DNA of 64,000 bases from an uncultured Archangium sp. (lineage in GTDB: Bacteria > Myxococcota > Myxococcia > Myxococcales > Myxococcaceae), in NCBI GenBank assembly GCA_903905455.1, contig CAIVGN010000189.1, positions 62,001-126,000 of the forward strand, written 5' to 3'. Positions 8,503-18,918 of this stretch are shown here, piece by piece (the stretch's first letter is position 1; each line of letters starts with the position of its first letter). A model generated the notes under the pieces. It had not been told where the DNA came from. It saw only the letters and a program-made list of their open reading frames with translations, and ran no database searches. The position numbers and the translations under genes are program-made.

Positions 8503-9246
8503 ATGGCCGCGCGAGTGCTCGTCATCGACGACAGCCCCATGATGGTGCAGTTGATCACCGAGGCGCTCACCGGGGTGGGCCTCATCGCGGACGCAGCCTC
8601 GGATCTCGCCGCCCTCGACCAGCGCCTGGCCGCCAATACCTACGATCTCGTGCTCGTCGACGTGAACATGCCCGAGATGTACGGGGACGACGTGGTCGAG
8701 TTCCTCAAGGTGGGCCGCAAGCTCACCGCGAAGCTCTTCCTCTACTCCGACATCTCCGAGACCGAGCTGGCCGCCAAGGCGAAGGCCGTGGGCGCCGACG
8801 GGTACATCACCAAGGCCGCGGGCCTCGAGCTGGCCGTGGAGACCATCCGCTCGGCCCTCTCGGCCAACACCCCGGCCGGCGTGCGCAAGCGCCGCGTGCT
8901 GGTGGTCGACGACAGCGAGGCCACCACCCGCCTGCTCGAGGTCGAGCTCGCCGGCCAGGGCCACGAAGTGATGACCGCGAACTCGGCCGACGCGGCGACG
9001 AAGATCATCCTCAAGAAGAAGACGCGCCCCGATCTCGTGCTCCTCGACGTGCACATGCCCGGCGTCAACGGCGAAGACTTCTGCCGGTTCATCAAGGGCA
9101 ACTCGTTGTTCGCCGGCATCCAGGTCGTCCTCTGTTCTGCCGAGCAGGAACCCGAACTGCAGCGCATCACCCAGGCCGCCGGCGCCGATGGCTACGTCCG
9201 CAAGGACTCGCTCATCGCCAAAGAGATCCTCGATCTCCTGACCTGA
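8503..9246 (+). CDS. frzZ: Tandem two-receiver response regulator (FrzZ-like)
   Basis: 247 residues made only of two CheY-like receiver domains and a short linker (about 120-130). Both sites look intact: domain 1 has Asp9-Asp10, Asp53 in LVDVNMPEM, Ser82 and Lys104 in GYITKAA; domain 2 has Asp136-Asp137, Asp182 in LLDVHMPG, a Ser in VVLCSAE and a Lys in GYVRKDS. There is no output domain, so it should act by protein contact after phosphorylation by FrzE. M. xanthus FrzZ is also a double receiver encoded divergently from frzA. In this window it is the only stand-alone receiver-type regulator, which makes it a candidate ligand of the flagellar switch. Confidence 0.92.
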   Translation: MAARVLVIDDSPMMVQLITEALTGVGLIADAASDLAALDQRLAANTYDLVLVDVNMPEMYGDDVVEFLKVGRKLTAKLFLYSDISETELAAKAKAVGADGYITKAAGLELAVETIRSALSANTPAGVRKRRVLVVDDSEATTRLLEVELAGQGHEVMTANSADAATKIILKKKTRPDLVLLDVHMPGVNGEDFCRFIKGNSLFAGIQVVLCSAEQEPELQRITQAAGADGYVRKDSLIAKEILDLLT

Positions 9247-9270
9247 AGACCGCGCCTCCGTGGTCCAGCG

Positions 9271-9283
9271 TCCGAAGTTCGGA
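9271..9283. other. 13-bp perfect palindrome, possible operator
   Basis: tccgaa-g-ttcgga is a perfect inverted repeat 25 bases after the frzZ stop codon. It lies in the 192-base gap before the next gene, which otherwise shows nothing clear. It lacks a T-run, so it is not an intrinsic terminator. It may be a binding site or chance. Confidence 0.25.
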
Positions 9284-9438
9284 CAAATCCCGTAACCAGT
9301 TCGATTCACTCAACTTCCCGCCGGAAGTGGAGCAGGCGCGCGCAACCGGTCAACGAACGCTACGTGCAACCCATTGATCCGTCGATGGTTGTGGCACCCA
9401 TGAGGTTGGCCCGGGTCTTGGAATGAGGTCCGCCGCGC

Positions 9439-9873
9439 ATGACCTCGCTTCGCCTCGCCCCTCGACTCGCCGCGCCCCTCCCCGGGCGTCCCGCCGCGCG
9501 GCCGGGCTCCACGGCGGTGGTGAAGAAGACGGTCGATGGCTTCGAGCGCAAGTCGGTGACCGCGACCGTGCTCCAGCGCGGTTCGACGGGCGCCGCGGTG
9601 ACCGCGCTCCAGCAGAAGCTGGTCGCCGGGCGCTTCATGACGGTGGACGATGTCCGCTCGGGCCCCGGCGTGTACGGCCCGCGCACCGAGGCGGCGATCA
9701 AGCGGCTCCAGTCGCACGTGGGCCTGCCGGTGACCGGCCTCGCCGGGCCCAGCACCCTGGCCGCGCTGTCCCACGGCGCCCGGTTCCAGCCTGCGCCCCA
9801 GCCTGTCTTCGCCAGGCTCTCAGAGACTTTTACCGACGAGGTCACGCAGCCCATGGGGCAGCGGCACCTCTGA
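9439..9873 (+). CDS. Small protein with peptidoglycan-binding (PG_binding_1) domain
   Basis: 144 residues. Residues about 45-110 match a PG_binding_1 domain: LQRGSTGAAVTALQQKLVAG, then GVYGPRTEAAIKRLQ and GLPVTGLAGPSTLAAL. No enzyme domain is attached, and the Arg/Pro-rich first 30 residues are not a convincing signal peptide, so how it would reach the wall is unclear. It is transcribed alone and is followed by a strong terminator. The domain call is good; the role is unknown. Confidence 0.75.
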   Translation: MTSLRLAPRLAAPLPGRPAARPGSTAVVKKTVDGFERKSVTATVLQRGSTGAAVTALQQKLVAGRFMTVDDVRSGPGVYGPRTEAAIKRLQSHVGLPVTGLAGPSTLAALSHGARFQPAPQPVFARLSETFTDEVTQPMGQRHL

Positions 9874-9913
9874 GGACGACAGTTACGACGAAGTCGGCAT
9901 TGGGCTGACTTCG

Positions 9914-9960
9914 AACGGGTCCGTGGCTTTCCCCCTTTGGCCACGGGCCCGTTTTCTTTT
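9914..9960 (+). terminator. Strong intrinsic terminator
   Basis: A 14-bp stem (aacgggtccgtggc at 9914-9927 with gccacgggcccgtt at 9940-9953, one wobble pair) is followed by ttttctttt. It sits 40 bases after the stop of the peptidoglycan-binding-domain gene and closes that transcription unit. Confidence 0.88.
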
Positions 9961-10025
9961 CTTTCTGCGCCTCGTGGCGCGCTGCCTGACGGAACGGCGG
10001 CACCTGCGGCAACGTCAGAGCGCGC

Positions 10026-10889
10026 ATGTGGCTCACCCTGCTCATCCTCGCGGCGAAGCCCACGCTCCAGCTCCAGGCGGCGGTGGGTGACGGCAAGCCC
10101 TCGGCGGCGTGGGTCTACGAGAAGCAGGGCGCCAGGGTGACCTTGAAGGCCCAGCTCCGGGGCGCCGAGGCCGCGGAGGTGCGGTGGTTCAAGCTCGAGC
10201 CCACGGTCGGCGCCCTGGACAACACCACGCCCTCGTTTCACTTCGAGCCGGTGACCTACGCCCAGACCGAGCTGCCCGCCTGCGCCGGAAAGCTCGAGTG
10301 CCCCGCCGACGTCACGCCGACCTGGCTGCCGGCGGTCGAGGCGCTCCCCGGGCTGGGCACCATGGCCTTCCGGGTCGAGGTGAAGACCACCGGTGGCGCG
10401 ACGCTCTCGACCCCGGGCCAGGAGAGCACGAAGTACGGGGGGCTCACGCGGGACGTGCTGCACGTGACCCTGCGCCGCGACGATTCGCTCATCGGCTACG
10501 CCACGGAGCTGCTCAACACGCCGTACATCTTCGGCAGCGCGGGGCCTGACGGCCGAAACCAGAGCGACCTGCTCATCGGCTCGGACTGCGCGGACCTGGT
10601 GATCTACGCCCGGCGACGCAGCGGCAAGAAGGGCACCTACACGTCCTCCTACGACATCGATCGCCAGGCGCCGCTGCTCCCGGCGGGGAAGGCGCCGCGC
10701 GCGGGCGACCTGGTGCACTTTCCGGGGTCGCGGCACGTGGCCATCCTCTTCGAAGATCGCGAGCCGGTCGGCGTGGTCGACGAGAACGATCTCATCCTCC
10801 ACACCTGCTGGGCGCCGCCGACGGTGCAGCGCCTGGGCGACACGGGCTGCGTCAGCCGCCCCTACCGGGTGCTGCGCTTCCCCGACTGA
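10026..10889 (+). CDS. NlpC/P60-like cysteine peptidase-fold protein
   Basis: 287 residues with a short hydrophobic N-terminus (MWLTLLILAA) that may export it. The C-terminal part shows NlpC/P60 landmarks: YATELLNTPYIFG before the catalytic-type Cys188 in IGSDCADLVIYA, and His237 in GDLVHFPGSRHVAILF. The usual DCSG around the cysteine is DCAD here. The N-terminal half (about 20-145) looks like a beta-rich domain and carries a Cys pair (PACAGKLECP). Such proteins usually cut peptide cross-links in the cell wall. It is convergent with the histidine kinase gene. Confidence 0.7.
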   Translation: MWLTLLILAAKPTLQLQAAVGDGKPSAAWVYEKQGARVTLKAQLRGAEAAEVRWFKLEPTVGALDNTTPSFHFEPVTYAQTELPACAGKLECPADVTPTWLPAVEALPGLGTMAFRVEVKTTGGATLSTPGQESTKYGGLTRDVLHVTLRRDDSLIGYATELLNTPYIFGSAGPDGRNQSDLLIGSDCADLVIYARRRSGKKGTYTSSYDIDRQAPLLPAGKAPRAGDLVHFPGSRHVAILFEDREPVGVVDENDLILHTCWAPPTVQRLGDTGCVSRPYRVLRFPD

Positions 10890-10898
10890 CGAGGCCGG

Positions 10899-12449
<1,551 letters not shown>

Positions 12450-12657
12450 CTCTGACGCTCTTTGCAAACCCCCCGCCTACAGGGGTCTGGGTGAGATGGG
12501 TCAACCCCCTGATCGCTGAGTCGAGCTGCACCCTCACGCGAAGTACTTGATCTTCATCATCCCCAGCGCCTGGCGCGATTTGCAGGGTGACGGCACACCC
12601 TCGGTCACTGGTCTGGCGCGTCAGCCGAATGACTTGGAATCGTTGGTTTTTTGACGG

Positions 12658-12673
12658 TGGCAAGCGGGTTGCT
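12658..12673 (+). promoter_or_regulatory. Sigma-54 (RpoN) promoter of the flagellar regulatory operon
   Basis: TGGCAAG-CGGG-TTGCT fits the -24/-12 consensus TGGCACG-N4-TTGCW at all but one base, with GG at 12659-12660 and GC at 12671-12672 correctly spaced by ten bases. Transcription would begin near 12684, about 48 bases before the ATG at 12732. An A/T-rich stretch (ggttttttgac) lies just upstream. The promoter also argues against an upstream TTG start at 12651. Confidence 0.8.
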
Positions 12674-12731
12674 CAGGCCCCTGACGACGATCTGGACCCA
12701 CATGCAGTGGGCCCACGGCGAGGGGCACCCG

Positions 12732-13928
<1,197 letters not shown>

Positions 13929-13940
13929 GGAGACCCCACC

Positions 13941-15272
13941 GTGCTGACCGCCCTCGCCACCATGCTGCTCGCAGTCGCGCCCCCGACCGGCTTTTCCCAG
14001 TCGGTGGAGCGAATCGCGGTGCGCCGCACCTCGGGCCCCGTCTCTGTCGAGGCGGACCCGATGACGGCGCGCGTGGTGCTGCACGGGCTGGCCCTCACCG
14101 AGAAGCCGCCGCGGCTGTGCCCGGTCGTCACCCGGAAGGAAGGCGTCATCACCCTGACCTGCAACACCCGGCGGCTGTGGGCCGGCCTGCAGAGTGACCC
14201 CCGCGGCACCTACGTGGACGTGCGCCAGCTGACCGCCGTGAGCTGGCTCGATGACGCCTCGCGCGTGCCGATGCGCGCCTGGTCGCTGCGCTCCGTCTTG
14301 ATCCCCGACGTGTGCCCCGGCACCACGGCGGCCGCCCGCGGCGAGTGCGCGTTGGGCAAGGGCGACCTCGGGCGAGCCCGCGAGGCCTGGGACATGGCCC
14401 TCACCGGCCCCGACCTGGGCCTGGCGCACCTGCGCCTGGGCGACCTCGCGCTGGTCGACGGCGACGTCGAGCTCGCGCTCAAGCACTACTCGAAGGTGAC
14501 CTCGGTCGGCCCCGTCGGCCGCATGGCGCAGGCCCGGGCCTGCGAGCTCTCGTCGAGCTGCCTCAACCCAGTCGAGTCGGAGCGGGTGGCGAACTCCGAG
14601 GGCCTGGCCCTCGAGCTGGCCCGGGAGCTCACGCTGTACACCCTGCGCCGAGAGATGGCCGTGGGCCACGACCAGGCGGCCATGACGCTGCTGCTCTCGA
14701 AGCTCGAGACCGACCTGTCCTTTTGCCAGGGCGCCGTCGGCTTCTGCCAGAAGCTCATCGAGGGGGGGCTGGCCTCGACTGACGTCGAGGCGCGCCTCAC
14801 CGCCCTCTCGGCGTTCCTCACCGACAAGGTGCGCAAGGGCCCCTACGAGCTGGCCCTCAACGAGGCCGCGGCCGCCACCGCGCAGGAGATCGGCGCCCCG
14901 GGCTTCGCGGCCGCCATTCTCGCGGGCAACACGCCGAACGTGGCCCACGCGCACCTCGCCGACCACCTCCTGGAGGTCGTGCGCCTCTACCTCGCCGCCC
15001 GCGACCCGATCCGCGCGGCGGTGGTCCTCGAGTACGCCGAGGGCAAGCTCGGCGCCGCCAGCCGCAGCGGGGGCTGGGTCGCGGTGCGCCGCCAGCTCAA
15101 CCGCCGCGGCGTCGTCGCCGCCGCGCCCGCCGCACCCATCGTCGACGAGGTCGCGATGGAGCAGCTCAGCACCCAGGTCTCGCTCAGCACCGAGCTCGCA
15201 CGCGCCGCCGCGACTCACAGCCGCGCTGCCCAGAATGTCCCGTCGTCGGCCCCAGTGGAGATTGCCCCATGA
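13941..15272 (+). CDS. Exported TPR-like protein with paired cysteines, flagellar-operon hypothetical
   Basis: 443 residues, GTG start behind a gaggag ribosome-binding site. The N-terminus MLTALATMLLAVAPPTGF looks like a signal peptide. The middle has helical TPR-like repeats (RGECALGKGDLGRAREAWDM, then AHLRLGDLALVDGDVELALKHY). Cysteines come in pairs spaced about 8-11 residues or less (CPVV..LTC, DVC..GEC, ACELSSSC, FCQGAVGFC), which fits disulfides in the periplasm. It lies between two sigma-54-activator genes, 12 bp after the first and overlapping the second by 4 bp, so it belongs to the flagellar unit. I do not recognise it; an envelope role in flagellar assembly is inferred from position only. 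Confidence 0.75.
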   Translation: MLTALATMLLAVAPPTGFSQSVERIAVRRTSGPVSVEADPMTARVVLHGLALTEKPPRLCPVVTRKEGVITLTCNTRRLWAGLQSDPRGTYVDVRQLTAVSWLDDASRVPMRAWSLRSVLIPDVCPGTTAAARGECALGKGDLGRAREAWDMALTGPDLGLAHLRLGDLALVDGDVELALKHYSKVTSVGPVGRMAQARACELSSSCLNPVESERVANSEGLALELARELTLYTLRREMAVGHDQAAMTLLLSKLETDLSFCQGAVGFCQKLIEGGLASTDVEARLTALSAFLTDKVRKGPYELALNEAAAATAQEIGAPGFAAAILAGNTPNVAHAHLADHLLEVVRLYLAARDPIRAAVVLEYAEGKLGAASRSGGWVAVRRQLNRRGVVAAAPAAPIVDEVAMEQLSTQVSLSTELARAAATHSRAAQNVPSSAPVEIAP

Positions 15273-16147
15273 AAGATGAACTGATCGGCTTCAGCCCCGC
15301 GATGCGTCACGCCATCGGTGCGGCAGTCGACGTTGCGTCGGCCCCGACCACGGTGCTGCTCACGGGGGAGACGGGCAGCGGCAAGGAAGTGCTCGCCCGG
15401 TTCATTCACCAGATGTCGGCGCGGGCCTCGCTGCCGGTCAGCGTGCTCAGCGGCACCTCGCTCGACCTGGAGCAGGTCGAGACGGCGCTCAAGCACGGCG
15501 GCACGGTGGTGCTCGACGAGATCGCGGCCATCCCCATGGACACCCAGGGGCGGCTGCTCACCATGCTCGAGGGCGCGCACGCCTCGCGGGTCATCGCCAC
15601 CTCGCACCGCGACCTGCGCGAACTCGTCGAGCGCGGGCAACTCCGCTCCGACCTGTACTACCGCCTCGACGTGTACCCCATCGTGCTCCCGCCCCTGCGC
15701 GAGCGGCGCGAAGACATCGGCGCCCTGGCCGACGTGCTCCTCGCGCGCATCGCCACCAGCCTCGGGCGCGCGCCGGTCAAGCTGACGGGCGAGGCCATGG
15801 GGCTGCTCGAGTCGCAGCGCTGGCCCGGCAACGTGCGCGAGCTGGCCAACGTGCTCGAGCGCGCGTCCATTCGCGCGCGCGGCCCGATCATCGAGGCGAC
15901 GGATCTGGGCCTGGTCACCCGGCCCACGGACACCTCGTCGTTCCCGGCCTACCTGCCGCTCGACCTCGTGCAGCTCGAGCGCATCGCCATCGCCGAGGCC
16001 CTGCGCCGCACCAACGGCAACCGCACGCACGCCGCGCGGCTCCTCAACATCGGCCTGCGCACGCTCCGCCAGAAGCTCAACGCTCCATCGATTTCCTCCC
16101 AGGACGCCGTAGCCCCTCTCGAGGCGATGTCGGCGGTCGCTCCGTGA
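15269..16147 (+). CDS. Sigma-54-activator-like AAA+ regulator lacking GAFTGA
   Basis: 292 residues: an AAA+ domain from residue 1 and a C-terminal Fis-type helix-turn-helix (NGNRTHAARLLNIGLRTLRQKL region), with no sensory domain. Walker A GETGSGKE (33-40) and Walker B VVLDEI (80-85) are intact, as are DLYYRLDVYPIVLPPLRER and WPGNVRELANVLERA. Between Walker A and B, however, about 21 residues are missing compared with the first activator. This removes the ESELFGH...GAFTGA segment that contacts sigma-54. It probably cannot open sigma-54 promoters and may bind ATP and DNA as a modulator or repressor. It overlaps both the upstream gene and flgB by 4 bp, so its synthesis is coupled to flagellar proteins. 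Confidence 0.85.
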   Translation: MKDELIGFSPAMRHAIGAAVDVASAPTTVLLTGETGSGKEVLARFIHQMSARASLPVSVLSGTSLDLEQVETALKHGGTVVLDEIAAIPMDTQGRLLTMLEGAHASRVIATSHRDLRELVERGQLRSDLYYRLDVYPIVLPPLRERREDIGALADVLLARIATSLGRAPVKLTGEAMGLLESQRWPGNVRELANVLERASIRARGPIIEATDLGLVTRPTDTSSFPAYLPLDLVQLERIAIAEALRRTNGNRTHAARLLNIGLRTLRQKLNAPSISSQDAVAPLEAMSAVAP

Positions 16148-16575
16148 AGCTCTTCGACACGACCTTCACGAAGCTTCAGTCGGCGCTCGACGTTCGGCTC
16201 GAGCGGCAGAACGTCCTCAACGGCAACATCGCCAACCTCGACACCCCCGGGTACTCGCCCCGGGAGCTCGACTTCAGCAAGGCCCTGGCGGCGGCCGAGG
16301 CCTCGACCCCTTCGACCGGTACCCCGACGCCCGCGTCGGCCCCCGCGCAGGAAGGGCACATCGCGCTGGGCAGCCCCGGCCCCCAGGGCGGCGACGCGTC
16401 GGCCTTCGTGCACGTGGCCACCGACTTGAAGGGCGGCCTCGACGGCAACGGCGTCGACCTCGACAAGACGATGGTCGAGCTGGCGCGCAACTCGCTGCTC
16501 TACGGCGCCGCGGCCAAGGCCGTGAGCAAGAAGCTCGCAATCCTCCGCTACGTAGCCACCGACGGCATCGGTTGA
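16144..16575 (+). CDS. flgB: Flagellar proximal rod protein FlgB
   Basis: 143 residues, GTG start overlapping the previous stop. FlgB forms the rod segment next to the MS ring. The N-terminus has the typical rod motif RQNVLNGNIANLDTPGY, and the C-terminal helix ending VSKKLAILRYV also fits. The middle is Pro/Thr/Ala-rich. It starts the flgB-flgC-fliE block and is exported by the flagellar type III apparatus, hence no signal peptide. Confidence 0.92.
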   Translation: MKLFDTTFTKLQSALDVRLERQNVLNGNIANLDTPGYSPRELDFSKALAAAEASTPSTGTPTPASAPAQEGHIALGSPGPQGGDASAFVHVATDLKGGLDGNGVDLDKTMVELARNSLLYGAAAKAVSKKLAILRYVATDGIG

Positions 16576-16593
16576 TGAACCAAGGAGACGCGC

Positions 16594-17037
16594 ATGTCTG
16601 ACTTTCTCTCGGCACTTCGCATCAGCGGCTCGGGCCTCTCCGCGCAGCGCACGCGCGTCAACGTCGCCGCCAGCAACCTGGCCAACGCCGAGTCCACGCG
16701 CGGGCCCGACGGCCAGCCCTACCACCGGCGCGACCCGGTGCTCTCGGCGGTGGGCTTCGAGGCGGAGCTCAACGGCGCGTCGGCCCAGCCCGGTGACCCC
16801 AGCTCGCCGCAGGGCGTGGAGGTCACCCAGGTGGTCGAAGACCAGACCCCCGGCAAGAAGGTGTACCTCCCGGGGCACCCCGACGCCGACACCGACGGCT
16901 TCGTCACCTTCCCCAACGTCAACCCGCTGCACGAGACGGTGAACTTGCTGACGGCCTCGCGTGGCTACGAGGCGAACGCGGCGGCCGTCGAGACGCTCAA
17001 GAGCATGGCGCAGCGCGCGCTGGACATCGTGAGGTAA
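16594..17037 (+). CDS. flgC: Flagellar proximal rod protein FlgC
   Basis: 147 residues, preceded by a strong aaggaga ribosome-binding site. The FlgC start is clear: ALRISGSGLSAQRTRVNVAA, then NLANAEST. The C-terminus NLLTASRGYEANAAAVETLK is the conserved rod/hook D0 helix. It forms part of the rod distal to FlgB and is exported through the flagellar apparatus. Only 3 bases separate it from fliE. Confidence 0.95.
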   Translation: MSDFLSALRISGSGLSAQRTRVNVAASNLANAESTRGPDGQPYHRRDPVLSAVGFEAELNGASAQPGDPSSPQGVEVTQVVEDQTPGKKVYLPGHPDADTDGFVTFPNVNPLHETVNLLTASRGYEANAAAVETLKSMAQRALDIVR

Positions 17038-17040
17038 CCC

Positions 17041-17334
17041 ATGAAGCCGCTCAGCCTGAACACCATCGAGAACCCCGGCAGCAGCATCGGCGGCGTCGAT
17101 CGCCCCCAGAAGGCCGCGGACGGCTTCGGCGAGACGCTCAAGGCGGCCATCGAGAAGGTCGACGCCATGCAGGGCGAGGCCGACGCGCAGGCGCAGAAGC
17201 TGGGCAACGGCGAGGGCAACCTCCACGAGACCATGCTGGCCCTCGAGAAGGCCGACGTGGCGATGAAGGTGGCCATGAAGGTCCGCAACAAGTTCCTCGA
17301 TGCGTACAACGAAGTGATGCGGATGCCGGTGTAA
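17041..17334 (+). CDS. fliE: Flagellar hook-basal body protein FliE
   Basis: 97 residues, the usual FliE size. FliE joins the MS ring to the rod. The C-terminal half is characteristic: NLHETMLALEKADVAMKVAM followed by VRNKFLDAYNEVMRMPV. It sits between flgC and fliF, its standard place, with 3-base gaps on both sides. Confidence 0.95.
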   Translation: MKPLSLNTIENPGSSIGGVDRPQKAADGFGETLKAAIEKVDAMQGEADAQAQKLGNGEGNLHETMLALEKADVAMKVAMKVRNKFLDAYNEVMRMPV

Positions 17335-17337
17335 GCC

Positions 17338-18918
17338 ATGGAGACGCTCCTCAAGCAGCTTCGGGAATTGCCCGCGCGACTCCAGGCGATGCCGGCGGGC
17401 CTGCGCTACGCGCTGCTCGGCGGCCTGGTGCTGGCGGTGGCGGTGGCCGTCGGCGTCGCCGGCGTCACGCGCGGCGGCGAATACCAGTACGCCTTCACCA
17501 ACCTCACCCAGGAAGACTCGACCGAGGCGACCGGCATCCTCAAGAACGCCGGCGTGCCCTTCCGCGTGGAGGCCAACGGCACGGCCCTCTCGGTGCCCGC
17601 CGACAAGGTCTACGACTCGCGCATCTTGCTGGCGACCGCCGGCCTGCCGCGCGGCGCGGGCGTGGGCTTCGAACTCTTCGACCGCGGCGATCTCGGGGTC
17701 AGCGAATTCACCCAGCGCGTCAACCTGCGCCGGGCCATCGAGGGTGAGCTGGCGCGTACCATCGGGAACTTCGCGGGCGTGCGCAGCGCCCGGGTCACCA
17801 TGTCGCTGGGCGAACGCGGCCTGTACCGCGACGAAGACAAGAAGGCCTCGGCGTCGGTGGTGGTGGTGCTGCAACCCGGCCGCACGCTGGCCGAGCGCGA
17901 GCTGGCCGGCATCCGCCACCTCGTCTCGTCGTCGACGCCCGGGCTCCCGGCCGACTCGGTGACCGTGCTCGACGGGCGCGGCGCGGTGCTCTCGGCCGAC
18001 TCGGCCTGGGACTCCCCCGAGGCCTCGTACCAGCGCAAGCTGGAGCGGGAATTCGAGCAGCGCATCGTCACCCTCCTCGAGCCGGTGGTGGGCGCCGGCG
18101 CGGTGATCGCCAAGGTGACGGCCACCGTGGACAACTCGCAGGTCAACCAGAACAGCGAGGTCTTCGACCCCGACCAGGTGGCGCTGCGCAGCGAGCGCAC
18201 CACCTCGGGCAACTCGTCGAACCAGACCTCGACCACCCAGGGCGTCGCCGGGGCCCAGGCCAACATCCCGCTCGCGCCGCAGCAGCCGCAGCAGGGGCCC
18301 ACGCAGCAGGGCAGCTCGCAGAACTCCGATCTCACCAAGAACTACGAGATCACCAAGACCACCACCCAGACCGTCGCCCGGTTGCCGAGGCTCAACAAGA
18401 TCTCGGTGGCGGTGATCGTCGACGGCGTCGACGGCAAGCCCCGCGAGGCGGCCGACATGACGCAGCTCGGCGAGCTGGCGCGCAAGGCCGTCGGCTTCGA
18501 CGAAGCGCGCGGAGACCAGATCGAGGTCAGCAGCCGGGCCTTCGGGCGCAGCACCGACCCGGTCGACGTGCCCGTCGTCGCCACCACGCCCATCTGGGTC
18601 TACGTCGCGGCCGGGGTCGGCCTGCTGGTGGTGCTCGCCGCGGCCTTCGCCTTCACCCGGCGCGGCGGCAGGAACGTGCCCCAGGAGCTCGTGCTGCAGC
18701 CCGGCTCGACGGTGGCGGCCCTCGAGGCGAAACAGAACGCCATCGACGGCGTGGCCACCCTCGAGAAGAAGGACGAGCCGCCGGCGCTCATCGACCCGTT
18801 GATGGATCTCAAGGAGCGGGCCCGCAGCATGGTCCGCGAGGACCCGGACCGCGCGGTGATGCTGGTGCGCGCCTGGCTGAGCGCGGACCTCGAAAAGGGA
18901 GTCGAACACCATGGCTGA
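17338..18918 (+). CDS. fliF: Flagellar MS-ring protein FliF
   Basis: 526 residues building the MS ring in the inner membrane. The first membrane segment is near 24-46 (YALLGGLVLAVAVAVGVAGV) and the second near 420-440 (WVYVAAGVGLLVVLAAAFAF). Between them lie the ring-building domains with YAFTNLTQED, KVYDSRILLATAGLP and ARVTMSLGERGLYRDED, then a Gln/Ser/Asn-rich loop. The C-terminal cytoplasmic tail MVREDPDRAVMLVRAWL is the FliG-binding region. The 3' end overlaps fliG by 8 bp. Confidence 0.96.
   Translation: METLLKQLRELPARLQAMPAGLRYALLGGLVLAVAVAVGVAGVTRGGEYQYAFTNLTQEDSTEATGILKNAGVPFRVEANGTALSVPADKVYDSRILLATAGLPRGAGVGFELFDRGDLGVSEFTQRVNLRRAIEGELARTIGNFAGVRSARVTMSLGERGLYRDEDKKASASVVVVLQPGRTLAERELAGIRHLVSSSTPGLPADSVTVLDGRGAVLSADSAWDSPEASYQRKLEREFEQRIVTLLEPVVGAGAVIAKVTATVDNSQVNQNSEVFDPDQVALRSERTTSGNSSNQTSTTQGVAGAQANIPLAPQQPQQGPTQQGSSQNSDLTKNYEITKTTTQTVARLPRLNKISVAVIVDGVDGKPREAADMTQLGELARKAVGFDEARGDQIEVSSRAFGRSTDPVDVPVVATTPIWVYVAAGVGLLVVLAAAFAFTRRGGRNVPQELVLQPGSTVAALEAKQNAIDGVATLEKKDEPPALIDPLMDLKERARSMVREDPDRAVMLVRAWLSADLEKGVEHHG

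Noticed and set aside
9395-9420. tggcacccatgaggttggc as a sigma-54 promoter before the peptidoglycan-binding-domain gene.
   Set aside because: The -12 element is out of register: ten bases after the GG comes GT, not GC.
12590-12606. tggcgcgatttgca (near 12571-12584) as a second sigma-54 site upstream of the activator.
   Set aside because: Only eight bases separate the GG and GC pairs; ten are needed.
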